64,000 nucleotides of DNA from Streptomyces sp. TS71-3 (GTDB lineage: Bacteria; Actinomycetota; Actinomycetes; Streptomycetales; Streptomycetaceae), in contig NZ_BNEL01000001.1 of assembly GCF_018327685.1 (NCBI RefSeq), forward strand, positions 2,108,001 through 2,172,000, read 5' to 3'. Positions 38,765 through 46,610 of this stretch are shown here, piece after piece. The notes beneath the pieces are model-generated. The model saw only the letters and a program-made list of their open reading frames with translations. It did not search any database and had not been told where the DNA came from. The position numbers and the translations under genes were made by a program. Positions within the stretch are counted from its first letter, which is position 1. Each line of letters begins with the position of its first letter.

Positions 38765-38779
38765 GTCCATATAGTGGAC
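38765..38779. promoter_or_regulatory. Palindrome upstream of leuB, possible NdgR/IclR-type operator
   Basis: GTCCA, TATAG, TGGAC: a perfect five-base inverted repeat around an AT-rich centre, 41 bases before the leuB start. IclR-type regulators (NdgR in Streptomyces, LtbR in Corynebacterium) control leu genes. The assignment is by analogy only. Confidence 0.45.
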
Positions 38780-38819
38780 GCCTATGTCAATCAATGGGAC
38801 GGAGAGTAGGGTGCCCCCC

Positions 38820-39857
38820 ATGTCTCGCACCATCAATCTCGCGGTGATCCCCGGCGACGGAATCGGCCCGGAGGTCGTGGCCCAGGGCCTCAAGGTCCTG
38901 CGCGCCGCCCTCCCTCAGGACGTCAAGCTGGAGACCACCGAGTACGATCTCGGCGCCCAGCGGTGGCACCGTACCGGCGAGACGCTGCCGGACGCCGAGC
39001 TCGAAGCCCTGCGGCAGCACGACGCGATCCTGCTGGGCGCGGTCGGCGACCCCTCCGTGCCCTCCGGGGTCCTGGAGCGGGGTCTGCTGCTCAAGCTCCG
39101 GTTCGCCTTCGAGCACTACGTGAACCTCCGGCCCTCGAAGCTCTTCCCGAACACCTCGACCCCGCTGGCCGGCCGTCCCGACATCGACTTCGTCGTCGTC
39201 CGGGAAGGCACCGAGGGCCCCTACACGGGCAACGGCGGCAGCCTGCGGACCGGCACCCCGGCCGAGGTCGCCACCGAGGTCAGCGTGAACACCGCCTTCG
39301 GCGTCGAGCGGGTCGTGCGGGACGCCTTCGCGCGGGCCCAGGCCCGTCCGCGCCGCAAGCTGACCCTGGTGCACAAGAACAACGTCCTCGTGCACGCGGG
39401 CCACCTGTGGAAGAACATCTTCGACCGGGTCGGCCGGGAGTACCCCGAGGTCACCACCGACTACCTGCACGTCGACGCCGCGACGATCTTCTTCGTCAGC
39501 CAGCCCGAGCGGTTCGACGTCATCGTCACCGACAACCTCTTCGGTGACATCCTCACGGACCTCGCCGCGGCCATCACCGGCGGCATCGGCCTGGCCGCGT
39601 CCGGCAACATCAACCCGGAGCGCGACCACCCCTCCATGTTCGAGCCCGTGCACGGCTCGGCGCCCGACATCGCGGGCCAGGACAAGGCCGACCCCACCGC
39701 GACGGTCCTCTCGGCCGCCCTCCTGCTGCGCCACCTCGGCCACCCCGCCGAGGCGGCGCGGATCGAGGAAGCCGTCTCCGCCGACCTGGCGGAGCGCACC
39801 GGAACCCGGGGCACCGGCGAGATCGGCGACGCCCTCGCCGCGCGAGTATCCGCCTGA
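38820..39857 (+). CDS. leuB: 3-isopropylmalate dehydrogenase
   Basis: NAD-dependent oxidative decarboxylation of 3-isopropylmalate in leucine synthesis (345 aa). It has the isocitrate/isopropylmalate dehydrogenase signatures [13 protein letters not shown], the substrate-binding [17 protein letters not shown], and [14 protein letters not shown] for metal binding. ATG 38820 has GAGAGTAGGGTG upstream and gives the usual [14 protein letters not shown] start; an in-frame ATG at 38784 is less likely. Ends in a strong hairpin. Confidence 0.95.
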   Translation: MSRTINLAVIPGDGIGPEVVAQGLKVLRAALPQDVKLETTEYDLGAQRWHRTGETLPDAELEALRQHDAILLGAVGDPSVPSGVLERGLLLKLRFAFEHYVNLRPSKLFPNTSTPLAGRPDIDFVVVREGTEGPYTGNGGSLRTGTPAEVATEVSVNTAFGVERVVRDAFARAQARPRRKLTLVHKNNVLVHAGHLWKNIFDRVGREYPEVTTDYLHVDAATIFFVSQPERFDVIVTDNLFGDILTDLAAAITGGIGLAASGNINPERDHPSMFEPVHGSAPDIAGQDKADPTATVLSAALLLRHLGHPAEAARIEEAVSADLAERTGTRGTGEIGDALAARVSA

Positions 39858-39870
39858 CCGGCGGAGCACC

Positions 39871-39905
39871 GAAGCCGCCGGAGCCCCAGGGCCCCCGGCG
39901 GCTTC
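39871..39905 (+). terminator. leuB terminator hairpin
   Basis: GAAGCCGCCGG (39871-39881) and CCGGCGGCTTC (39895-39905), a perfect 11-base stem with a 13-base loop. Confidence 0.75.
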
Positions 39906-40015
39906 CTCATGCGGCCGCCGGGCGCCCGCCACCGCCCCAGGCCGCAAGCCGAAACCACCTATCCAGGGCAGCACGTGAGATATCGAACGTGGGGCTCAGG
40001 TAGGCAGGGAAGCTC

Positions 40016-40031
40016 GGACGTCCTACTATCT
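40016..40031. promoter_or_regulatory. Shared 16-base motif, copy 2, upstream of ilvE
   Basis: GGACGTCCTACTATCT, the reverse complement of the 38333-38348 copy with one change, 115 bases before ilvE. GGACGTCC is itself palindromic. TACTAT could also act as a -10. Confidence 0.4.
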
Positions 40032-40145
40032 CGGTACCTCCCCGTGTCCCCGGGCACCCTCCGGCGCCCACGGAACGTCGAGTGCCGGACCGCAGGACGT
40101 ACGGACGAGAGCGCGGCCGTCATATCACAGTGAAGGACAAGGATC

Positions 40146-41240
40146 ATGTCGCCGATGCCGACGCCCACCATCGAGCTCAAGCCCTCCGCGCGCCCGCTGC
40201 CCGAGGCCGAACGGGACGCCATCCTGGCCGACCCCGGATTCGGCCGGCACTTCACCGACCACATGGTCACCATCCGCTGGACCGAGGGCCGCGGCTGGCA
40301 CGACGCGGAACTCGTCCCGTACGCGCCGCTCTCCATCGACCCGGCGAACATGACGCTGCACTACGCGCAGACCGTCTTCGAGGGCCTCAAGGCGTACCGC
40401 AGGCCCGACGGGAGCGTCGCCATCTTCCGCCCGGAGAGCAACGCCAGACGCTTCCAGACCTCCGCCCGCCGGCTCGCCATGCCCGAGCTGCCCGTCGAGA
40501 CCTTCATCGAGGCCTGCCAGACCCTCGTCAGGCAGGACAGGGCCTGGGTGCCGGCACACGGCGAGGAGTCGCTCTACCTGCGCCCCTTCATGTTCGCCAC
40601 GGAGGTCGGGCTCGGCGTGCGGCCGGCCGGCGAGTACCTGTTCATGGTGATCGCGTCGCCCGCGGGTGCCTACTTCCAGGGCGGGGTCAAGCCCGTCTCG
40701 GTCTGGCTCTCCGAGGACTACGTCCGTGCCGTCAAGGGCGGCATCGGAGCCGCGAAGGCCGGTGCCAACTACGCGGCCTCGCTCCTCGCGCGGAAGGAGG
40801 CCGAGGCGAAGGGCTGCGACGAGGTGGTGTGGCTCGACGCCGTCGAGCACAACTGGGTCGAGGAGATGGGCGGGATGAACCTGTACTTCGTGTACGGGGA
40901 CCGCATCGTCACCCCCGAGCTGAGCGGCTCGCTGCTGCCCGGTGTCACCCGTGCGTCGCTGCTCACCCTCGCCCGCGACCTCGGCTACAGCGCCGAGGAG
41001 GGCCGGATCTCCACCAAGGACTGGCGCCGCGACACCGAGAGCGGCGCCCTCACCGAGGTCTTCGCCTGCGGCACCGCCGCGGTGATCACCCCCGTCGGCG
41101 CGGTCAAGTCCAACGCGGCCGAGTGGACCCAGGGCGACGGGCAGCCGGGCGAGGTCACCCTCCGCCTCCGCAAGGCCCTCCTCGACCTCCAGACGGGGGC
41201 CGCCCCCGACCCGTACGGCTGGATGCACGAGCTGGCCTGA
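40146..41240 (+). CDS. ilvE: Branched-chain amino acid aminotransferase
   Basis: PLP-dependent class IV aminotransferase (364 aa) for the last step of Ile, Val and Leu synthesis. The PLP lysine is Lys204 ([10 protein letters not shown]). [25 protein letters not shown] and [13 protein letters not shown] are family motifs. GTGAAGGA lies upstream of the ATG. It is monocistronic and converges on the hybrid regulator gene. Confidence 0.95.
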   Translation: MSPMPTPTIELKPSARPLPEAERDAILADPGFGRHFTDHMVTIRWTEGRGWHDAELVPYAPLSIDPANMTLHYAQTVFEGLKAYRRPDGSVAIFRPESNARRFQTSARRLAMPELPVETFIEACQTLVRQDRAWVPAHGEESLYLRPFMFATEVGLGVRPAGEYLFMVIASPAGAYFQGGVKPVSVWLSEDYVRAVKGGIGAAKAGANYAASLLARKEAEAKGCDEVVWLDAVEHNWVEEMGGMNLYFVYGDRIVTPELSGSLLPGVTRASLLTLARDLGYSAEEGRISTKDWRRDTESGALTEVFACGTAAVITPVGAVKSNAAEWTQGDGQPGEVTLRLRKALLDLQTGAAPDPYGWMHELA

Positions 41241-41278
41241 GGCCGGAGGTGTCCGGGCCGGTCCGGGGCACTCCGGCC
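41241..41278. terminator. Hairpin between convergent ilvE and regulator gene
   Basis: GGCCGGAG (41241-41248) and CTCCGGCC (41271-41278), extended inside by GTG/CAC. It directly follows the ilvE stop. Confidence 0.6.
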
Positions 41279-41343
41279 GGCCTGATGCCTGAAGCCGCGG
41301 ATCGGCGGCCCGGCAGATGAACCCCTCCGGAGCTGCGCCGCGC

Positions 41344-44300
41344 CTACAGGCGCGCCCGGCTCGCGTCGCGGTAGGCATGCGGCGCCACCCCCGCCACCCG
41401 GTGGAAGACACGGCTGAAGTAGGCCCGGTCACGGAACCCCACGGACCGGGCCACCGTCGACACGCTGTCCTCGCTGAAGGCGAGCCGCCGCTTGGCCCGC
41501 TCGATGCGGAGCCGGGTGAGGTACTCCCACAGGGTGATCCCCAGCTCGCGGTGGAAGAGCCGGCCGAGATGGTCCTCGCTCAGCCCGGCCGCCTCGGCCA
41601 CCTGGCGGCGCGCGAAGCGGTGCCGGTAGTGCTGCTCCAGGTACGCCACCGCGTACCTGACGGGCGCGTAGGTGCGCTGGGCGGCCGCGTCCGTGCGTTC
41701 GACCAGGTGCGCCAGCAGCCGCGCCGTCTCGTCGTCGGTCAGCACGCCCCGGCCCAGCAGCACCACCTCCGGATGGCGCACCGCCCGCCGGGCCTCGCCG
41801 CGGCTGAACCCGGACGAGCTGAGCATCAGCACCGGCACCCCCGGCTGCCCCGCCGCCTGCCCGGTGGCCTCCCGCAGCCGCTCCACCAGCTCGAAACCGT
41901 CCATGTCCGGCAGCGACTTGTCGACCACGAGCAGCGCCGGCGCGTCCTCCGCGAACAGCGCGCACGCGGAGGTGCCGTCCACGGCGGCCCGCACCGCCCG
42001 GCCCGGCAGCACCCCGCCGAGCAGCCGCCGCAGCCACTCCCGGGACTCGGCGGAGCCGTCCGCGACCAGCGCAGGCTCCGCGGGACCCGCGGGCCGCAGC
42101 GCCCGCAGCGCGTCGGCCAGCCGGTCGCCGGTGACCGGCCCGTACAGCAGGAACGGAACGTGCCTGAGGGCCGGATGCCCGGCCAGGCGGTGCACCGTGG
42201 CCCAGTCCTCCGGCCTGACCAGGCACGCGTCCCAGGCGACCGCGGCCGGGGGCTGCTCGCCGACCAGGGCGGCCACCTCGTCGTCCGGGTGCAGCAGCCG
42301 CACCGGCAGGCCGTGCCTGCGGGCCAGCGCGGTGATCTCGGCCGGCGGCCCCGCCGGGGCGGCCACCAGTAACGCACGGCCCGGCGGCCCGGTGCGCCCG
42401 GACGGCGTGGGCAGCGGCAACTCCAGGCGGAACTCCGCCGCCCCGGACACCCGGTGCAGGGTCACCGAGCCGCCGTGCAGAGCCGCGAGCCGCCGCGCCA
42501 TGGCCAGGTCGAGCCGGCCGCCGGGCACCCGGGCGGAGAGCGGCTCGAAGAGGTGCTCGCCGTCCTCCGCGGGTCCGGGCGCCATCGGCACCCCTCCGCC
42601 GGCGACGCCGACCCGCACCCGCAGGGTGGCCGGACCCACCTCCACCGCCAGCGTGGTGCCCGGCCCGGCGGCCACGGTGAGCAGATTGACGACGATCTGC
42701 CGCAGCCGGGCGGCGTCGGCGGCCAGCGCGGGCAGCCGGCGCGGCAGCGTCAGCCGCCAGCGGGCCCGGCCCGGCGCGGCGCCCGCCACCGCGGCGAAGG
42801 CGTCGGCGAGCACCGGGCGCGGGTCGAGCAGCCGGCGCGTGAGGCTCAGCGTCTCGATGCCGGAACGGGACAGCACCAGCAGGTCGTCGACCAGCCGCAG
42901 CAGCCGGTCGGCGTGCCCGGCCGTGGCCGGGTCCCGGCCGCGGGTGAGCCGCCGGATCTCCTCCACGGGGGTGCGCAACTCGTCCGCGGCGTTGTCCAGG
43001 AGCCTGGTCTTGTACCGGTTGGCCTGCTCGGCGGCGTCCCGGGCCCGCCGGACCTCGTCGAAGAGCCGCACGTCCTTCAGGGCCGCGCTGACCTGGTCGC
43101 CGAGCGCCCGGAAGAGCGCGCCCTGCCGGGCGGCGACCGAGGGGGGCCCGGCGTCGAAGAGGGCGAAGCCGAGGTGCTCGCCGCCGGCCGACAGCGGTTC
43201 GAGGACGAGCGTGCCCCGGCGGTCCACGGGCGGGCGGAGCGCCTCGGCGCCGGCCGCCGGCGGCAGCAGGGTGCAGCCGGGCACGCCGAGGCCCGGCAGG
43301 TGGCGGTCGAGGGCGGTGGAGATCTCCGCGGTGTCCGCGGCCGTGGTGAGCACGTTGCCCAGCGCGCGCAGCCGGCGCGACTCCTGCTCCATGCCCCAGC
43401 GCTCGTACTCCAGCAGCCGCTGCGCCTTGTCCGCGACCAGCAGCCTGGCCTGGCCGATGAGCCGTTCGGCACGCGCGCGTGCCGCGTCGTCGGGCAGCGC
43501 CGCGAGCACCCCCGCGCGCAGGCCCAGCAGCGCGCGGTCCCAGCGCGCGGAGGCCGGTGCCGCCCAGGCCTCGACGGCGGGCGCCGCGCGCAGGCCACCG
43601 CTCACCCGCTGCTCGAACAGCGTGAGGAAGGCCAGGCCGTCGGAGGTGTCGCCGCGGGCGTCTGCGGCCAGTGCCTCGGCGAGCGCGGGATCGGCCTGCA
43701 CGAGCCCGTCGGCGGGTGATTCCGGTTGAGCGGCGTCCGGCGCGCCCTGGGCGACCAGCGGGGAGCGGCAGCCGCAGGACCGGCGGACGACGAGCTGGCC
43801 CGGCACCACCCGGCGCTCCGGTGGCGCCGCCCCGCGCAGCCGTGCCAGCAGGGTGTCCACGGCCAGCGCGCCCAGCTCGCCGAACGGCAGCGCCACCGAG
43901 GTGAGCGGGGGATCGCTGAGCCGGGCCTCGGTGGAGTCGTTGAAGCTGATCAGCGCCACGTCCTCGGGGACGCGTACGCCCCGTTCGGTGAGGATCCGCA
44001 GTGCGTCGGCGGCCAGCACGTCGCTACAGGCCACGACCGCGTCGAAGTCCCGCCCCGGCTCCAGGCCGCGGACGTCGAGCAGCACGCGCATGGCCGCGGC
44101 GCCGGCTCCGCCCGCGAAGTCGACGGACGCCGCCACGAGGGAGCGGTCGTAGGGCATGTGGTGGCGGGTCAGGGCGTCGGTGTAGGCGCGGAACCGGTTG
44201 ACGGAGACGGGGTGCGCGAGCGGCCCCCGGATGCAGGCGAGCCGGCGCCGGCCGTGCTCCTGGACCAGGTGGCCGACGGCGCCGCGCATACCCGCGTAGG

Positions 44301-44736
44301 AGTCGAGCAGCAGGGTCTCGTGGTCGCCGAGGGCGCGGTTGAGGCTGATGACCGGCATCCCGCCGAGCCGTTCGACGAGGCGGTCCGCGGTGCGCCGGTC
44401 CGGCCCGTCCGGGGCCGGGCGCGCGGCCGGGGCGGGGGGCAGGCCCAAGGTCGACGTCCAGCAGATGGCGCCGTCCAGGACACCGGCGTCGACGAGGTCG
44501 TAGACGGCGTTGCGGGGGCCGTGGCCGGGGCTGAGGGCGTCGCCGGGGAAGCAGATCAGGTGGGCGTCGCCGCGCTCCGCCGCCCGGAGGACCCCCGACC
44601 AGAGGCTGACGGCGACCCCGAGGTGGACGTTGGCCGTCACGAGCCCGATGGTGGGGCGCCGCCGCGCGGTGCGCGGGGCGTCCGGCGGCAGGGGCCGGAC
44701 GCCCCACGGGTACGGCGCCGGCTCCTCTTCCGCCAT
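41344..44736 (-). CDS. Hybrid sensor regulator: sugar-binding, kinase-like, receiver, AraC domains
   Basis: An 1130-aa protein without signal peptide or membrane segment. Residues 28-320 are a LacI/XylR-type periplasmic-binding-protein fold (TIGLVTANVHLGVAVSLWSG, VALISFNDS, PLTSVALPF). Residues about 330-560 are helical, GAF-like. Residues 578-775 resemble a histidine kinase core, but the H-box reads AADELRTP with Asp585 instead of His, and the ATP-binding G-box reads AGGGV without its Asp. A degenerate receiver follows (785-890). A second receiver (889-1010) keeps the phospho-accepting Asp939 (LLVVDKSLPDMDG). The C-terminus is an AraC helix-turn-helix pair (1030-1130). It probably senses a sugar or oligosaccharide in the cytoplasm. 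It lies 130 bases downstream of a pectate lyase on the same strand, its plausible target. GAGGA precedes ATG 44736. Confidence 0.85.
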   Translation of the reverse strand: MAEEEPAPYPWGVRPLPPDAPRTARRRPTIGLVTANVHLGVAVSLWSGVLRAAERGDAHLICFPGDALSPGHGPRNAVYDLVDAGVLDGAICWTSTLGLPPAPAARPAPDGPDRRTADRLVERLGGMPVISLNRALGDHETLLLDSYAGMRGAVGHLVQEHGRRRLACIRGPLAHPVSVNRFRAYTDALTRHHMPYDRSLVAASVDFAGGAGAAAMRVLLDVRGLEPGRDFDAVVACSDVLAADALRILTERGVRVPEDVALISFNDSTEARLSDPPLTSVALPFGELGALAVDTLLARLRGAAPPERRVVPGQLVVRRSCGCRSPLVAQGAPDAAQPESPADGLVQADPALAEALAADARGDTSDGLAFLTLFEQRVSGGLRAAPAVEAWAAPASARWDRALLGLRAGVLAALPDDAARARAERLIGQARLLVADKAQRLLEYERWGMEQESRRLRALGNVLTTAADTAEISTALDRHLPGLGVPGCTLLPPAAGAEALRPPVDRRGTLVLEPLSAGGEHLGFALFDAGPPSVAARQGALFRALGDQVSAALKDVRLFDEVRRARDAAEQANRYKTRLLDNAADELRTPVEEIRRLTRGRDPATAGHADRLLRLVDDLLVLSRSGIETLSLTRRLLDPRPVLADAFAAVAGAAPGRARWRLTLPRRLPALAADAARLRQIVVNLLTVAAGPGTTLAVEVGPATLRVRVGVAGGGVPMAPGPAEDGEHLFEPLSARVPGGRLDLAMARRLAALHGGSVTLHRVSGAAEFRLELPLPTPSGRTGPPGRALLVAAPAGPPAEITALARRHGLPVRLLHPDDEVAALVGEQPPAAVAWDACLVRPEDWATVHRLAGHPALRHVPFLLYGPVTGDRLADALRALRPAGPAEPALVADGSAESREWLRRLLGGVLPGRAVRAAVDGTSACALFAEDAPALLVVDKSLPDMDGFELVERLREATGQAAGQPGVPVLMLSSSGFSRGEARRAVRHPEVVLLGRGVLTDDETARLLAHLVERTDAAAQRTYAPVRYAVAYLEQHYRHRFARRQVAEAAGLSEDHLGRLFHRELGITLWEYLTRLRIERAKRRLAFSEDSVSTVARSVGFRDRAYFSRVFHRVAGVAPHAYRDASRARL

Positions 44737-44866
44737 CGCAGCATCCTCGTCGTCCGTGACAAGCGCCTGGCGTTCGGTGCGAGGACGATAGCGGTGGGGC
44801 AGGGGCGGGACAAGGGCGCGTGGGCCCTCGTCCCGCGGGGGAACCGGTGGCCGTCGGCCGGTCTGG

Positions 44867-45835
44867 CTAGACGTGGCCCACGCCCGAACCGGAGGTCACG
44901 ATGCTCTTCACGTTCGCCGCCGGGTCGAGCCGGTAGCTGTACGACGGGGTGCTGACCGAGCCGCCGGTCTGGCCGGAACCGGAGTTCACGAGCTGGTTGT
45001 TGCGGGCGACCAGCGAGCCGGGACCGGAGTCGGCCTCGCCCAGGTGGTAGGGGTCCTTCACGTTCTCGAAGTAGTTGCCCTCGACGAGGACGCCGGCCTC
45101 CTCGGTGGACGCGACGCCGTACCCGCTGTTGTTGTAGTAGTAGTTGTTGTACACGTGCACGGGGTTTCCGAAGCGGACCCGCGGGTTGCGCTGGGTGGTG
45201 GCGTCGAACCAGTTGTGGTGGTAGCTGACGTGCAGCTTGCCGCGGTCCTCCGAGCCGTTGTCGTCGCTGTGGCCGAGCAGCGCGTTCTTGTCCTGGTCGT
45301 GGAAGTGGTTCCAGGAGACCGTCACGCCGTCGGAGGCGCGCTTGACGTCGCAGGCGCCGTCGTAGGCGTCGGAGATGTCGTTGTGGTCGATCCAGACGCG
45401 GGTCGAGTACTGGACGTTGATCGCGTCGTCGTCCGACCCCGAGAACGTCAGGTTCTGGATGATCACGTTGCTGGCCTTGCTGACGTTGAGCCCGCCGCCG
45501 GTGATCCTGCCGCGGGTGCCCGTGCCGACGATGGTCTTGTTGGAGGTGACCTTCTCCATGTCGTCGAGCTGGATGGTGCCGTTCACCTGGATCTGCAGCG
45601 GCCCGTCGCTGGCCGCGGCGTCGATGAACGCGTCGGCGCTGGTCACGGTGACCGTGGGGCCGCCGGCGCCGCCCGTGGTGCCGGCGCCGTAGCCCTCCGG
45701 GCTGCCGGCCGCGAGGGTGCGCGCGGCCGGCTCCGCGGCCACGCCCTGGTACGCGGTGAGCCCGGCGACCGCGGCCACCGCGGTGGCCACGGCCAGTGCC
45801 CTGCTGATCCGGGAGCGTGCGCTCGTCCTGCGCAT
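44867..45835 (-). CDS. Secreted pectate lyase (PL1 family)
   Basis: A 322-aa extracellular enzyme cleaving polygalacturonate by beta-elimination. An N-terminal signal peptide (residues 1-34, Arg-rich then hydrophobic, ending GVAA) precedes a right-handed beta-helix. Landmarks are VWIDHNDISD, HHNWFDATTQRNPRVRFG with the catalytic Arg, and HVYNNYYYNNSGYG. GGAG precedes ATG 45835. The adjacent hybrid AraC-type regulator on the same strand probably controls it. Confidence 0.92.
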   Translation of the reverse strand: MRRTSARSRISRALAVATAVAAVAGLTAYQGVAAEPAARTLAAGSPEGYGAGTTGGAGGPTVTVTSADAFIDAAASDGPLQIQVNGTIQLDDMEKVTSNKTIVGTGTRGRITGGGLNVSKASNVIIQNLTFSGSDDDAINVQYSTRVWIDHNDISDAYDGACDVKRASDGVTVSWNHFHDQDKNALLGHSDDNGSEDRGKLHVSYHHNWFDATTQRNPRVRFGNPVHVYNNYYYNNSGYGVASTEEAGVLVEGNYFENVKDPYHLGEADSGPGSLVARNNQLVNSGSGQTGGSVSTPSYSYRLDPAANVKSIVTSGSGVGHV

Positions 45836-46348
45836 GGGGGATCTCCGTTCGATTCAGGGGTTCCAGTGGTCGGGTGGAAACCGCCGAGCCGCGCGGTCCC
45901 TCGGCGTGCGGTCGATGCTAGGGAGGCACGCGTGGACGATGACGCTCCACACGTGCACAATCACGCTCCGGTTCCCCCGGGCGCAGCGGTCCACCACGAC
46001 GCCCCTGCCGGGGCAGGTCCAGGTTCGGGCTGCGCCACGGCGCCCCTTAGGGGCGCGGGGCTGTGTCGATATGCGGCTCCGCCGCGTGGGCGCGACCAGC
46101 CACGACTGGGGGCACCTCCCACGCCCTTCAGGCAGTGGGGGACGTCAGGTCGTCACCGCCGCGAGGGGGCAGTCTCTGTCGTCTCCGGACCACCGGCCGG
46201 TGGTGGGCTGGTCGCGCAGTTCCCCGCGCCCCTTTTCGGGGCGCTGCGGTCCGCAAGGCCCCCCCGGGGGGCACCCGTCCCGCCAGGGCACCCCGGCGGG
46301 CCGCCGTCGGGCGGAGCTGGACCGTATCGTGAGACGGCTCTCTCATCC
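45836..46348. repeat. Intergenic region with the fullest copy of the scattered repeat (46030-46240)
   Basis: In order: CCCCTTAGGGGCGCGGGG, GGGGGCACCTCCCACG, CAGGCAGTGGGGGAC, GTCACCGCCGCGAGGGGGCA, CTCCGGACCACCGG and CGCGCAGTTCCCCGCGCCCC. The end copies are inverted relative to each other. No gene is supported here. Confidence 0.85.
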
Positions 46349-46376
46349 GGGGGCGGTCATGTGGTTGACTGCCCCC
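46349..46376 (+). promoter_or_regulatory. Hairpin before the cimA leader
   Basis: GGGGGCGGTCA (46349-46359) and TGACTGCCCCC (46366-46376) pair over 11 bases with one G-U. TTGACT at 46365-46370 could instead be a -35 sequence, so it may be promoter DNA rather than an RNA element. Confidence 0.5.
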
Positions 46377-46391
46377 GTGTCCTCGTTCGCC

Positions 46392-46427
46392 ATGATTATT
46401 GGCAGCAGGCGCGCCGGTCCGCAGTGA
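46392..46427 (+). CDS. cimA leader peptide (proposed)
   Basis: An 11-residue ORF, MIIGSRRAGPQ, with tandem ATT isoleucine codons right after the start. ATT is rare in this genome, as are A/T-ending codons generally. An in-frame GTG at 46377 would give MSSFAMIIGS. The ribosome site is weak in both cases. The downstream competing hairpins and U-rich terminator support its role as an attenuator leader for the isoleucine-pathway gene cimA. Confidence 0.65.
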   Translation: MIIGSRRAGPQ

Positions 46428-46444
46428 CCGCTGCACCGTGACAG

Positions 46445-46511
46445 ACCTCGCGGCAGCGGCACCGTGCCCCAGACCCGCGCGCAGACCTCTCGCACCCGCG
46501 AGAGGTTTTTT
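46445..46511 (+). terminator. cimA attenuator: antiterminator and terminator
   Basis: CCTCTCG (46486-46492) pairs with CGAGAGG (46499-46505) around a six-base loop, followed by TTTTTT: an intrinsic terminator. An upstream ACCTCGCGG (46445-46453) is complementary, with a two-base bulge, to the same 3' arm (46496-46506), so it can form the competing antiterminator. Confidence 0.8.
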
Positions 46512-46610
46512 CGTTTCCGCCATCTCACCCCCGAGGGGGACGGGACGCACGCGACGATGGGGGCAGGTGGAGCCAGGCTTCCCCACCTCACCCGACAGGA
46601 GTCAGACAGC

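Noticed and set aside
46365..46396. TTGACT...CATGAT as a promoter, which would remove the cimA leader peptide
   Set aside because: The spacing is 20 bases, longer than normal, and the antiterminator/terminator pair downstream argues for a leader. It is kept only as a doubt.
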